Source of the DNA: a virus
DNA length: 44,684 bases
Strand: one strand, 5' to 3'
IMG/VR virus record: IMGVR_UViG_3300025806_000055
Span: 1-44,684 of that record
Under the pieces are notes generated by a model. The model was not told the origin of the DNA. It worked only from the letters and a program-made list of their open reading frames with translations, and searched no databases. Shown here piece after piece: positions 29,783 through 39,028 of the stretch. How positions within the stretch are numbered: the stretch's first letter is position 1; every line of letters starts with the position of its first letter. The position numbers were made by a program, and so were the translations under genes.

Positions 29783-30439
29783 TTATAAATCAATTGAAAT
29801 ATCCTTAAGGAAGGATGAGAACAATTGTTGTTGTTGCTCTTCTAATTGATTTAAAGAAAGTTTGTCGGCTTTAGCTTTAATATGCTCTGCCGCCTTTGAA
29901 ACGATTTGGTTTCCTTCAAAGAAGTACTCGACGCCTTCCATAATACCATTTACAAATGCAGATGGCGCTGAAGGATCTTGTACAATATCAACCGTTGCTA
30001 GAATAAAGTCTTCGTTAACAACATCAACGCCTTGGCGATTTTTTGATACACTGCCCATTCCCCGTGAACTAACACCAAGCTGGCACCCGCCTTCAAGTAA
30101 TCCCTTAACGATAGTTCCCATTGGAGTATCAAGAATCTTTGCTTTACCAATAACATTGTTACCATTCCAGCTAAGTTCTGTAATACGATGAGATACTTTA
30201 TCCAAATTAATTGAAGGACCTTCAGGATGGTTTAATTCACCAACTGCGCGACCTTTTGCAACGTAATTCTCAACGTATTTTTTAACCGAACCTTCTAGAA
30301 TTGCCTTTGGGTAAATCCTTTTATTATGATTAAGCTGATCGGCTTGCATAAAGATACCTTCGATGATATGGCTCTTTTTACCATCCTTTGTTTCGGTGAG
30401 GTAATTTAGCTCCTCGTTGTGTTCTGTAATTAGTTTCAT
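29783..30439 (-). CDS. 21: Prohead maturation protease gp21
   Basis: A 218-residue herpesvirus-like serine protease homologous to T4 gp21 (212). The catalytic His is in VGELNHPEGP (His71) and the Ser in LGVSSRGMGS (Ser124/125); FILATVDIVQDPSAP is the conserved third region. It cleaves core and shell proteins after (I/L)-x-E and itself has ITE and LTE at its N-terminus. This specificity agrees with sites in gp23 (LSE55) and in the two tagged small proteins at 11207-11923 (LTE17, LDE17). It begins 1 nt after the upstream stop. Confidence 0.95.
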   Translation of the reverse strand: MKLITEHNEELNYLTETKDGKKSHIIEGIFMQADQLNHNKRIYPKAILEGSVKKYVENYVAKGRAVGELNHPEGPSINLDKVSHRITELSWNGNNVIGKAKILDTPMGTIVKGLLEGGCQLGVSSRGMGSVSKNRQGVDVVNEDFILATVDIVQDPSAPSAFVNGIMEGVEYFFEGNQIVSKAAEHIKAKADKLSLNQLEEQQQQLFSSFLKDISIDL

Positions 30440-30440
30440 T

Positions 30441-31058
30441 TTACGTAAATTCTGTTACGGGGTCCATTGACTCAACTTCAATAGTATAACCACCCATTGA
30501 AAAAGATGTAAGCCAACCGTTTCTACTTGAAGATGAAGTTACTTTAACCTTTTTGTTTTTATTTTTAATTAAATCAGCAATCTCTTTTCTTCCAAGGCTC
30601 ATCATATCGATCTGATCTTTAAAGTCTGCATCCTTTGCCCAACTCTTTGTTCCGAAATATTTCGAAAAGAATTGATCAACTGTTACTTCTTTTGTTTTAG
30701 TTGCTTCTTCTAAATTATCTTCTTTAATACCAAGGATTTTTTTAGCAGCTTCTTTATCAATAGTTGCTTTGTAAGTCTTACCATTGAATTCGAATTCCTC
30801 TTCGCCATCAATAACTGCTTTAGCAGCAGCTTTAGTAAATTCATTACCTTCTTCTACTTCTTCTTTACTCTTCTTCTTTTTCTCTTTGCCACAAGCTTCA
30901 ACAACATCTTCAGCATCAGTAAAAATGTTATTTGCTGCAGTTACTCTTTGTAAATCGATTTCAGTTTTAACTTTATCTTTTAAAAGAGTAGTTAAAATCG
31001 CAGAAGATTGCTTAGTATCGCCTGAAACTATGCTTTTTATTAATTCGTTTGTATTCAT
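30441..31058 (-). CDS. Probable prohead core protein (gp68-like position)
   Basis: A 205-residue lysine/glutamate-rich protein. The first 45 residues (NELIKSIVSGDTKQSSAILTTLLKDKVKTEIDLQR) resemble the opening of gp68-type prohead core proteins. A middle part has EFEFNGKTYKATIDKEAAKKIL. The end (VDQFFSKYFGTKSWAK, IADLIKNKNKKVKV and GGYTIEVES) looks like a separate small domain. Its place between portal gene 20 and protease gene 21 is that of T4 genes 67/68. A TATAAATA box lies 12 nt before the ATG. Moderate confidence in the role. Confidence 0.6.
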   Translation of the reverse strand: MNTNELIKSIVSGDTKQSSAILTTLLKDKVKTEIDLQRVTAANNIFTDAEDVVEACGKEKKKKSKEEVEEGNEFTKAAAKAVIDGEEEFEFNGKTYKATIDKEAAKKILGIKEDNLEEATKTKEVTVDQFFSKYFGTKSWAKDADFKDQIDMMSLGRKEIADLIKNKNKKVKVTSSSSRNGWLTSFSMGGYTIEVESMDPVTEFT

Positions 31059-31070
31059 TTTAATATTATT

Positions 31071-31078
31071 TATTTATA
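31071..31078 (-). promoter_or_regulatory. Late promoter TATAAATA
   Basis: Exact late box on the minus strand, 12 nt before the ATG at 31058. Confidence 0.6.
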
Positions 31079-31103
31079 TAATTTTTTGTTTTAAGCATCC
31101 ATT

Positions 31104-32609
31104 TTAAAACTCATCATCATCAACAGGATCTTCTTCAATTTCAGCGTCGATTCTTTCAACATCTTCTTCACTAAAGTTAAGAACATTAGATCTTACCCAC
31201 TTCTTAGAATAATACTTACCAATGAATGGTTGTATTTGTTCTAACATTGTAATACGTTCCCTCAAGATTTCAAAGTCCTTTAACTCTGAAAAATAGTTAT
31301 CTTCAATAAAGTCAATTGATATTTTCTGTTCAATATCATTCCATTCTTCTTCAGTACATAAGCGTTTTAGCAAGCATTGTACTCTAAGCATATCAATAAA
31401 CAAGACCGAAAACTTACGGCGAAGTCTATTAATAAACTTTTGGAATTTAACTTCTTCTCTTGAAATTTCACTAACTCGTCCAGCATTATAAGTGCTTTCA
31501 GAATCTAGCCTACTTAACGGAACATTTAATGAACGATATAGTTTCTTTTGGAAAAAGATAACATCATCAATTTGAGAAAGATTCTCGCCACCTGGGAGAG
31601 TCGTAATCTCTGTTCCTCTACCCCCTTCACGGCGCGGTAACCAAAAATCTTCAAGCATACTCATGCTCTTACTTTCATCCTGAACTTCGCCAGTAGTCGC
31701 ATCATAAACTAATTTGTTACGATACTTAGACATAATACCTTGAACATATTCCTCAGCTTTGCCTTTTGGAAGGTTACCAATATCAATATAAAATATACGA
31801 CGTTCAGGAGCTCGTGATATTCTGTAAATAACAAGAGCGTCTTCCATTACGCGCAATTGGTTTACTAACTTTACACTCTTATGAATATACGACGTTGAAA
31901 TTTTTTGTGTTTCGTCAGTTGTTCCAGATGGAACATATACAATAACATTTGGATCAATTTTTAACGCCTGTGATCCAGCAGACATGTCTTGACCATAAAG
32001 GTAATATTCTTTAGTAATTCCAGAGGTTTCTTCACCGGTTCTTTTATTAACTTTCTTAGTAACTTCCTTTACTTTACGAATATGTAAAGGGTCTATTAAT
32101 CGAACATCTTTAATCCCTTGTTTGGTTTTTTCGGAATCAATCATTAAATGGTAATATAGTTTACCATCAATATACCAACGCCTAAAAATATCGTGTGAGC
32201 TAAAATTAAATTTTAACAGCTTGATGATCGTATCAAACTCTTCTCTAAATTTCTTTTTAATATTATCTGGTAAATCTACATCATCAAGAACTAAATTTAC
32301 AGGAGCAGTATTAGAATCTCCAACAATAGCAGCATTAACAATATCATTAATTGCCATATCGCACTCAGGTTGAGCTGCAGCGGTTCTATAGCTTTTAATT
32401 AGATCTTTTTCGTTTTGAATATTTAAATTATCCAAATCGAGAACTTGGCCATAATAACCAGATGTTGCGCCCCCGCCTGAAAAAACAGCAGAGCCATCAT
32501 CATTTAATGGTGGAGCAAAACTTTCAATAGAATCCTTTGTGTCAGATTCATCGCTTAGTATATTTGCTTTCTTTAGCTTTTTGCTTATGTCAAATCCGAA
32601 TACGTTCAT
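31104..32609 (-). CDS. 20: Portal vertex protein gp20
   Basis: A 501-residue homologue of T4 gp20 (524). Signatures include SYRTAAAQPECDMAINDIVNAAIV, FDTIIKLLKFNFSSHDIFRRWYIDGKLYYH, IRKVKEVTKKVN, YIDIGNLPKGKAEEYVQ, DFWLPRREGGRGTEITTLPGGENL and RSLNVPLSRLDSES. The dodecameric portal is the DNA gate at the head-tail vertex and the docking site for the terminase and gp13/gp14. It is intact and lies between gene 19 and the core-protein gene. Confidence 0.97.
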   Translation of the reverse strand: MNVFGFDISKKLKKANILSDESDTKDSIESFAPPLNDDGSAVFSGGGATSGYYGQVLDLDNLNIQNEKDLIKSYRTAAAQPECDMAINDIVNAAIVGDSNTAPVNLVLDDVDLPDNIKKKFREEFDTIIKLLKFNFSSHDIFRRWYIDGKLYYHLMIDSEKTKQGIKDVRLIDPLHIRKVKEVTKKVNKRTGEETSGITKEYYLYGQDMSAGSQALKIDPNVIVYVPSGTTDETQKISTSYIHKSVKLVNQLRVMEDALVIYRISRAPERRIFYIDIGNLPKGKAEEYVQGIMSKYRNKLVYDATTGEVQDESKSMSMLEDFWLPRREGGRGTEITTLPGGENLSQIDDVIFFQKKLYRSLNVPLSRLDSESTYNAGRVSEISREEVKFQKFINRLRRKFSVLFIDMLRVQCLLKRLCTEEEWNDIEQKISIDFIEDNYFSELKDFEILRERITMLEQIQPFIGKYYSKKWVRSNVLNFSEEDVERIDAEIEEDPVDDDEF

Positions 32610-32624
32610 ATATTATATATAATG

Positions 32625-32664
32625 CTTAGAATTACCCCAAGCCGAAACTAAGGGTAATTCTAAG
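32625..32664 (-). terminator. 13-bp hairpin between genes 19 and 20
   Basis: CTTAGAATTACCC (32625-32637) pairs exactly with GGGTAATTCTAAG (32652-32664) around 14 nt. No clear U-run follows on the minus strand, so it may attenuate or stabilise a 3' end rather than fully stop transcription. Confidence 0.6.
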
Positions 32665-32693
32665 ACTTAATTTGTTTTAACTAATTATAACGA

Positions 32694-33281
32694 TTAGTTT
32701 GCGTCTGAAGCCGCAGCAGTGGTATTACTTACCCAATATTGGTAATTAAATTCTACTGTGAATTCTTCAATTGTATCGTTAGTTTCATAATTAAGATCAA
32801 TCGCACTGATGTTTGTTGGGAATGCATCAATCAATTTATAGCGCTTAATCGCATCACCAAGACCAGATGAAAGGCCATGCCCTGCTCCATCACGTCCAAG
32901 TTGCTCAACTTCTACAGGCCGCATATAGTTTAATGCTTCACCTGATTGGCTATAAGTCGAAGTGTTTGATTTATTATCGTTAATAAGATCCATCCATGTT
33001 TCAAAGGCATTCCTTATAAGCATGTTTTCATCGTTAATAACGGTGATCGTCCATGGTTCAAATGTGCGGTCTCCTGCAACCTTTAACTTACGACCTAGGT
33101 AAGGAACTTCGACGGGTGCTATAACACTCGATGGAAGTTGTGCTCCTTTGATCATAAAGCTGCCAAGCTTAGTCAACGTATCTGTTGAAAGCTCTGGCGG
33201 GAAATACACTTTACATTTGAATAGGTTTGGCCGTGCGCCTCCCCCTGTTAATTGTGATTTAAAATCTGATATATTACTCAT
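32694..33281 (-). CDS. 19: Tail tube protein gp19
   Basis: A 195-residue tail tube subunit (T4 gp19 163). FKSQLTGGGARPNLFKCKVYFPPE, VPYLGRKLKVAGDRTFEPWTITVINDENMLIRNAFETWMDLIN, YKLIDAFPTNISAIDLNYETNDTIEEFTVEFNYQYW are textbook gp19. Hexamer rings of it form the channel inside the gp18 sheath. It is about 30 residues longer than T4's. A second family member lies at 26340-26831. Confidence 0.97.
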   Translation of the reverse strand: MSNISDFKSQLTGGGARPNLFKCKVYFPPELSTDTLTKLGSFMIKGAQLPSSVIAPVEVPYLGRKLKVAGDRTFEPWTITVINDENMLIRNAFETWMDLINDNKSNTSTYSQSGEALNYMRPVEVEQLGRDGAGHGLSSGLGDAIKRYKLIDAFPTNISAIDLNYETNDTIEEFTVEFNYQYWVSNTTAAASDAN

Positions 33282-33325
33282 ATTTTTATTTTCTATTGTT
33301 TATATTAATATTTATCAATCCTTTA

Positions 33326-35143
33326 TTAAACCAGCTCTTCAAAAATAGCACCTGTTCTGGTAGCTATAAAGTTAAGCGTGATAAAGTTAATTGAACGTAA
33401 CGGCTTGATGTAAATACTAGCAACAAACCTGTTACTATCAATAACCTGTGAAGTATTATTAGATGAGTCACAAACAATCTTAAAGTCCTCAATACCTCGG
33501 CGGCCTTGAACATCTCTTAGATATGGAGCGATTGCATTAACAAAGGCTGATCTTGTAAACTCGTCGTTAATTTCAAATAACTGGAATTTAGCAGATGTAG
33601 CAATTGCTTTCTCAACAGTCATAAACAACCTACGAACATTAATGCGATCAAACGCAGAAGGACGTGTGAGGGCCGTCTTATCACCATATAGAACAACGCC
33701 TTGACCAGGGAAAGAAACCACTGGGTTAATACGTGATTTGTATAGTTCGTCACGATCGGCTTGCTTAGGGTTATAAGCGAGTTTAACAATGCTTTGAATA
33801 TTACCTCGGTTTAATCCAGCTGGAGAGAACCATGGCTCTGAAACAAAATCAGTATTAGCACAAAGACCTGCGATATGACCACATAAAGGAATCCAAACAT
33901 ATTGGTCTTTATAACGATTATAAACATAAGCCGGAGTACTGTCAAATACTGCATAACTGGTTGAACTGATAGAATCAAACTTAGCAATCACATCATCTTT
34001 TTTATCAACATCATTTGAAAGTATAGATAATGTTAATGGAGCTGATATAAACGCCATGCAGTCTTTACGTGCATTTGCAATTTCTAAAAGTTTATCATCA
34101 ACAAGTTTAGTTTTACTAGCAGAGTAAACCGTTCCGACGGCTTCGGTAAAGTTGTGCCCGAAGATTAGATTAACATCAACAGTCTCATAGTCACCGAATA
34201 AATCGATAGCAGCAACAACTGCGTCAGCACTAGTGGTATCGTCATCTGCGCCATTGGACAAATCAACGAAATAGCTGTCTGCTGGGCCAGGCTCTTCTGC
34301 TGGGCCAGTGCCTCCGCCTCCGACTGGTGCAACACCCTCTAAAAAGTCTAGAGTATCCCAAAAATCTATAACAGCATCTTGAATAAGAGCAGGCTCTTCA
34401 GAAGGACCGCTGGCCCAAACATAAGAACTTCCGGAATTTAATTTAGAAACCCAATAAGCAGAATTTCCAAATTCGTCCTTTGCATTAGAAGCAAGCGATA
34501 CCCCTTGATAAATTTCAAGAACTGCGCCTTGCTCTCCAGTGAAAGCTCCTCCTTGATCTAGAACTAAAATATGAACTTCATCATTTACACCGGCCTCACC
34601 TTCTAAACCTGTAAGGGTTTCTGCCCAAACAGTATTAGTTGGTTTATACCCAAGTTGTGTTTTAATTCCGTCTGGTAAATTGGCCCAATTTTCTTCGGTT
34701 ACAAAAATAACTCTAAGTGAATCGCCAAGTTTTCCGCCATATCGTGCAACGAGTTTTTGTTGGCCAGCCGTGCCCAAAGCCAATAGCTTTGTATTCAATC
34801 GGTCAACATCATCTTGTCCGTTAATCGTTCCATCAAGTGGATCCATAGCAACACCAGCAGATGTGGCGTTTAATGATCCGTCGATTGCTCTTGCAACTTT
34901 TAATGAGTTGCCATATTTCAAAAAGCTAGCCGCTGTTAAAAAGCTAACTTCAAGTTCCCCTTTAATTTCTGGTGCTCCAAAAATTTTAACGAGGTCTGTT
35001 TCAGAACCTGCCGTGACTAAACGTCCCGACGGTCCCCAACGAAAGTACCCTGCATATCCACCAATAGAGGTGGATTGTGCTGGCACTATATCTGTGAGAT
35101 CAGTTTCTTTGATCTCAACTCCAGGTGATACTAAAAATCCCAT
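33326..35143 (-). CDS. 18: Tail sheath protein gp18
   Basis: 605 residues (T4 gp18 659). MGFLVSPGVEIKETDLTDIVPAQSTSIGGYAGYFRWGP is the classic sheath start. The C-terminal RPSAFDRINVRRLFMTVEKAIATSAKFQLFEINDEFTRSAFVNAI, then RGIEDFKIVCDSSNNTSQVID and a beta-strand handshake end, form the conserved contractile core. The middle (near residues 275-300, GGGGTGPAEEPGPAD) is a variable Gly/Pro-rich exposed loop. Unlike most genes here it has a good Shine-Dalgarno sequence (AAAGGA, 9 nt before the ATG) and a longer leader. Confidence 0.97.
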   Translation of the reverse strand: MGFLVSPGVEIKETDLTDIVPAQSTSIGGYAGYFRWGPSGRLVTAGSETDLVKIFGAPEIKGELEVSFLTAASFLKYGNSLKVARAIDGSLNATSAGVAMDPLDGTINGQDDVDRLNTKLLALGTAGQQKLVARYGGKLGDSLRVIFVTEENWANLPDGIKTQLGYKPTNTVWAETLTGLEGEAGVNDEVHILVLDQGGAFTGEQGAVLEIYQGVSLASNAKDEFGNSAYWVSKLNSGSSYVWASGPSEEPALIQDAVIDFWDTLDFLEGVAPVGGGGTGPAEEPGPADSYFVDLSNGADDDTTSADAVVAAIDLFGDYETVDVNLIFGHNFTEAVGTVYSASKTKLVDDKLLEIANARKDCMAFISAPLTLSILSNDVDKKDDVIAKFDSISSTSYAVFDSTPAYVYNRYKDQYVWIPLCGHIAGLCANTDFVSEPWFSPAGLNRGNIQSIVKLAYNPKQADRDELYKSRINPVVSFPGQGVVLYGDKTALTRPSAFDRINVRRLFMTVEKAIATSAKFQLFEINDEFTRSAFVNAIAPYLRDVQGRRGIEDFKIVCDSSNNTSQVIDSNRFVASIYIKPLRSINFITLNFIATRTGAIFEELV

Positions 35144-35174
35144 AAGTTTTTCCTTTCAGTGTATTTTGTTTTAC

Positions 35175-35182
35175 AATTTATA
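35175..35182 (-). promoter_or_regulatory. Late promoter-like TATAAATT before gene 18
   Basis: One mismatch to TATAAATA on the minus strand, giving a leader of about 25 nt that contains the AAAGGA Shine-Dalgarno of gene 18. An AATAAATA box lies slightly further upstream near 35214. Confidence 0.45.
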
Positions 35183-35233
35183 ATTAGCATAATAAGAATA
35201 TTCTCAATAACAATATTTATTTTATAACGGCCC

Positions 35234-36817
35234 TTAAAAGGCCGATTTCCAATCTTTAATATTATCTACTAAGTTACTATGCTCATCGTTTCTATTATCT
35301 TTAGATCCATGCATATAACCAAATGGTGGTAAATCTTCCTCCATTTCCATAATCCTTTCTTTATATAGAAGATCTTTAATTTCTATATCGGTTAACGATC
35401 TGAAAAAATCAGTACTAACAAACCATGCAAATAAAACAAAGTTCATTACAGAGTCATCGTGCGTTCCATTTGCGCCTGAATACGAGTTACCCTTCGGCTC
35501 AAAAGAACTAAATTCTGATATTGTATTGGGATCAACCAATAATAATTTACCGCCTTCTAATAAATCTTTTAAGTTAGAACATCCCATTCGTTTAACTTTT
35601 GCAGACATTGTTACGCCAATACCATTTGATTTTACTGTGCTTGTTGTAAAAGTATTTTCATACTCATGTTCATAATAAACAGCATTACATACTACTTGTC
35701 CTGCATCATTATTTTCTATAATTACAAGCGCATCATTATATGTTTTGGCAGCTCTAATAATAACATCTGGAAATAATAAAGGGGAAATTGTATTATTTCT
35801 ATATGTGCAAACTTGTTTAAATGGCTGGTTTGTTATATCAATTACGGAGAAAGTACTATAGTCTTGCCCTCTCCCCTTTGAAACATCAGCGGTTAAAACA
35901 TAAGTATGGCTAGGATTAGGCTCTTCATAATAATTAATATCATGTTGAATTTTTTCAGGATTTCGTGAATTCATTCCTAAAAGAATATTTGTATCAATTA
36001 AAGTATGAGAGCTACCAATAAACTCAATTTCAAATTCTTGTTTAAATTGAACGGCAGATGTATTAGCAATAGTTTCTTTTTTCCAAGCTTCATCTCTGCC
36101 TGGAACATCCCACCAACTAACTGTGTATGGCGCAAAGTTATTAGCTTTTTGGACAGCGCCTTCCCATAGTTTATAAAACATATTACCAAGTCCATTTGGA
36201 GTGCTTGTAATAATTACCTTAGTGTTTTCACCAGAAGTAATAACTGGATATGTACTAGTGTAAAACTCTTCCGACCTTTGAACGAAAGCAAACTCATCAA
36301 GGAATACAACATTCAAACTCAAACCACGAATACTACTAGAACTAGTAGCTCCGGCAATAATCTCAGAGTTATGACTGAAAATAATATTACCTTTATTTAA
36401 AACTTTACAGCCAGGCTGTAAAAAGAATGGTAAATTCTCTAACATTAGAGTTAGCCTCGCAAGCATTTCTCTTGCAGTTGCTCCTTTATTGGCAAGAATA
36501 CCGATCTTCTTATTTGAATTAAATACTAAGTAATGAAGTAGCCATGCTATTGACGTGATACTTTTACCACTTTGACGGCAAGCTAAAACAATACTAAAAC
36601 GATTATCTTTATAATGGTTTACAAGATCTTCTTGGTACCCTCTTAATTTAAATGGAACTAATCCTTTATCTAAACTAATTACCTTAACATATTTTTCGCA
36701 GAAGTATGAAATATTATTCATACATTTCTTATATTCAATTACTTCTTCTTTAGTAAAGCTTTGTTGTACTCCATCCGCTTTAATAAAGGTATTACCATTA
36801 TAAGAATTATTTTTCAT
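35234..36817 (-). CDS. 17: Large terminase subunit gp17
   Basis: 527 residues (T4 gp17 610). The ATPase domain has the adenine/Walker A motif VLACRQSGKS (77-86) and Walker B VVFLDEFAF (170-178), followed by coupling motif ITSTPNG. The nuclease domain has YVLTADVSKGRGQDYST (about 308-324), VIIENNDAGQ and, near the end, THDDSVMNFVL, giving the acidic metal-binding residues. It pumps DNA into the prohead through gp20 and cuts the concatemer. It starts 2 nt after the gene 16 stop. It is shorter than T4 at the N-terminus but complete. Confidence 0.97.
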   Translation of the reverse strand: MKNNSYNGNTFIKADGVQQSFTKEEVIEYKKCMNNISYFCEKYVKVISLDKGLVPFKLRGYQEDLVNHYKDNRFSIVLACRQSGKSITSIAWLLHYLVFNSNKKIGILANKGATAREMLARLTLMLENLPFFLQPGCKVLNKGNIIFSHNSEIIAGATSSSSIRGLSLNVVFLDEFAFVQRSEEFYTSTYPVITSGENTKVIITSTPNGLGNMFYKLWEGAVQKANNFAPYTVSWWDVPGRDEAWKKETIANTSAVQFKQEFEIEFIGSSHTLIDTNILLGMNSRNPEKIQHDINYYEEPNPSHTYVLTADVSKGRGQDYSTFSVIDITNQPFKQVCTYRNNTISPLLFPDVIIRAAKTYNDALVIIENNDAGQVVCNAVYYEHEYENTFTTSTVKSNGIGVTMSAKVKRMGCSNLKDLLEGGKLLLVDPNTISEFSSFEPKGNSYSGANGTHDDSVMNFVLFAWFVSTDFFRSLTDIEIKDLLYKERIMEMEEDLPPFGYMHGSKDNRNDEHSNLVDNIKDWKSAF

Positions 36818-36819
36818 CT

Positions 36820-37266
36820 TTAATCAACTTCGATTATATTGTCAGCGTTATCATCACCTTTTAATAAATTTTGTAACTCTGTTGTAGTGCCAACAAAAAT
36901 ACTGTTATTTGTAGTGGTGGACGCTGCTTTATTTTCGTCTTTAATTAAAGCCTTTCGTTGTTTTTGTAAATCTAAAAGCTGCCCATTCATTTCTGCGGTT
37001 TGCTTTATTAAAGCACCAAGAACTTCAAAAGCACGAGGATGTTCTGCGTCAGCTGCTAAGTTATGCATCTGCTCAATAGCTTCTCCACTAGTATCAATTA
37101 AACTTTTAATTTGATTACGCGCTAATTCAAAATCCTCCTCGGTATCTGATATAAGCCGTTCTTGAGTTGGTTCCTTTTTTAAAGGTTGAAGTTCCATATT
37201 ATTTTTCATCTCACTCGGAATGTTATTCTCAAGTGATTTTAAAATTTCTTTTTTATCTTTACCCAT
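36820..37266 (-). CDS. 16: Small terminase subunit gp16
   Basis: A 148-residue homologue of T4 gp16 (164). The central segment EDFELARNQIKSLIDTSGEAIEQMHNLAADAEHPRAFEVLGALIKQTAEMNGQLLDLQKQRKALIKDE is the conserved antiparallel coiled coil that forms the ring regulating gp17. The flanking tails are polar and disordered. It sits directly upstream of gene 17 and downstream of gene 15. Confidence 0.93.
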   Translation of the reverse strand: MGKDKKEILKSLENNIPSEMKNNMELQPLKKEPTQERLISDTEEDFELARNQIKSLIDTSGEAIEQMHNLAADAEHPRAFEVLGALIKQTAEMNGQLLDLQKQRKALIKDENKAASTTTNNSIFVGTTTELQNLLKGDDNADNIIEVD

Positions 37267-37290
37267 AATATAATTTATTTAAAAATTAGT

Positions 37291-38070
37291 TTAATCGTCT
37301 GGCCAAATATCTCTATCTGGATCTAATGGACCTAAGTTAATAACACAATCAAAATCATCTTTAGTTTGAGCTCTCAGTGCCGTTTTAACTTCAACGCCGC
37401 CAAAGGCATCTTTGCCTTCTTCTTCCATAATACTTACATCAATAGCTTTAATTAAACCGCCGTTATTACATGGTATTAAAGGCCCTGCAAACTTAACCTT
37501 AACGCCAAAGCTCAATGTATATATAATAGTTCTTCGTGAATCTTTAATACCACCTTGATACGAATCTTCATGATCAAGGGAGTTTAGGCTTATTGGAATA
37601 TCTGTTATACTCTCAGGACCTTCTAAACCTTTTACTGAAAGCGTATATGAAGGGCTAAAGAATGGTAAAATTTGTTCAACGATTTGAAGAGCTTCGTCTT
37701 GAGATCTAGATAAAACATTTAAATCAATTGTCATGTTATAAGGTACTGCTTGAAATACATTAAAGCAATTTCCATCAGCGTCCTTTTGTATTGTTTGATT
37801 AAATTTTGTTAACTTAGTAGCAGCGTCATATGTAATATCAGCAATCTCAAATGACATTCTTGGTAATTTAATAGCAATAGATTCATCAAGGGTAGATTCA
37901 TTTATTCTTGCCAAATATCTTTCTCTTGGCGCATAGGCTAAAGGAACTCGCTGAACGCTTGTTAACGCGCCATCAACTCGCTTACCAATATAGATATCAT
38001 TAAATAATGAGCCAAACACACTAATGATCTTTCGAACATTGGCATGGTAAAAATAATCGTGTCCTAGCAT
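37291..38070 (-). CDS. 15: Tail sheath stabiliser / proximal tail protein gp15
   Basis: 259 residues (T4 gp15 272). The start MLGHDYFYHANVRKIISVFGSLFNDIYIGKRV and the segment VPLAYAPRERYLARINE are family signatures, as are PRMSFEIADITYDA, YNMTIDLNVLSRSQDEALQIVEQILPFFSP and RRTIIYTLSFGVKVKF. The hexamer caps the tail tube and sheath and joins them to the neck of the head. Start at 38070 is close behind the gene 14 stop. Confidence 0.95.
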   Translation of the reverse strand: MLGHDYFYHANVRKIISVFGSLFNDIYIGKRVDGALTSVQRVPLAYAPRERYLARINESTLDESIAIKLPRMSFEIADITYDAATKLTKFNQTIQKDADGNCFNVFQAVPYNMTIDLNVLSRSQDEALQIVEQILPFFSPSYTLSVKGLEGPESITDIPISLNSLDHEDSYQGGIKDSRRTIIYTLSFGVKVKFAGPLIPCNNGGLIKAIDVSIMEEEGKDAFGGVEVKTALRAQTKDDFDCVINLGPLDPDRDIWPDD

Positions 38071-38080
38071 AATTTTTTAT

Positions 38081-39016
38081 TTATTGGAAATTAAATGGTT
38101 CACCGAATGGATTGCTCTCTGAAAAGTCAATAAATTCTAAACCGTTAGCCGCATCAGCAAATGTTGCATTACCTGCCCAATGATCTGAATTAAATATATC
38201 AGAGTCGGAATCGTCAAGGCTTCTTAGTTCACTTATAATTAAAGAGCCGCCGCTTTCAGTGCCTAAGAATGATGTGTTAGCCTCAATATTATGGAAATAT
38301 CCGTCATCAAACGTTAAAGTGCCAACTCTCATTTCTTCAACAATTGGGTCACTATCTGGAACTATATTATATTCAAAGAACTCTGTATTACCAGTTATAC
38401 CGCCGGGTGTAGTAAATGTTAATGTTTCTCCATCAATAAAATTTGGTTCTGTTTTGGAATCAATAACAAAAGTAAATCCTTGAGAAAGTTTTTCTTGTAT
38501 GTCATCAATATCGTCAATGCCTGTATCAATTTCTTGTCCTTCATATTCAAACTTCTCGCATGTAAGAGTAAATAATGGTAAGTCTTGTAATTGATAAAAT
38601 GGTTTTTTAGAATCAGAATAACGAATTTCAAAAATAGATTTATAAAGAGGCACATAAATTAAATCGCCTTCTCTTGGACGCACTGCATCATCAGCATAAC
38701 CGTGACGCTGAATAAGTTGGTTCCATCGATACTTAGCGACGCGCAACGTCATTTCATCTCTAACTTCTAAACCAAACTTTTCATAAATTTTAGAATCTCC
38801 TTCAAAGCCCTCCATTTCCTCAACATACATTTCAACTTTGAATGCTTTATCAAAGGTTGAAACCACGTCTTCATTTAAAACAAAGTCCCTCTTAATAATC
38901 TTACGAGGAATATAATAAACGTCAATGCCATGAATCTGTATGGACTCTATAACAAGAGACTCATATAAGTTTTGTTCAGACTTAGCGCCGTTTTGAAAAT
39001 ATTTATTTAAAGCCAT
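38081..39016 (-). CDS. 14: Neck protein gp14
   Basis: A 311-residue protein (T4 gp14 256). SEQNLYESLVIESIQIHGIDVYYIPRKIIKRDFVLNEDVVSTFDKAFKVEMYVEEMEGFEGD, then KFGLEVRDEMTLRVAKYRW and RPREGDLIYVPLYKSIFEIRY are conserved in gp14. The C-terminal 120 residues, rich in Asp, Glu and Thr, are an extension relative to T4 and may be a surface domain. With gp13 it forms the neck below the portal. Confidence 0.95.
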   Translation of the reverse strand: MALNKYFQNGAKSEQNLYESLVIESIQIHGIDVYYIPRKIIKRDFVLNEDVVSTFDKAFKVEMYVEEMEGFEGDSKIYEKFGLEVRDEMTLRVAKYRWNQLIQRHGYADDAVRPREGDLIYVPLYKSIFEIRYSDSKKPFYQLQDLPLFTLTCEKFEYEGQEIDTGIDDIDDIQEKLSQGFTFVIDSKTEPNFIDGETLTFTTPGGITGNTEFFEYNIVPDSDPIVEEMRVGTLTFDDGYFHNIEANTSFLGTESGGSLIISELRSLDDSDSDIFNSDHWAGNATFADAANGLEFIDFSESNPFGEPFNFQ

Positions 39017-39028
39017 TGGTATTATATT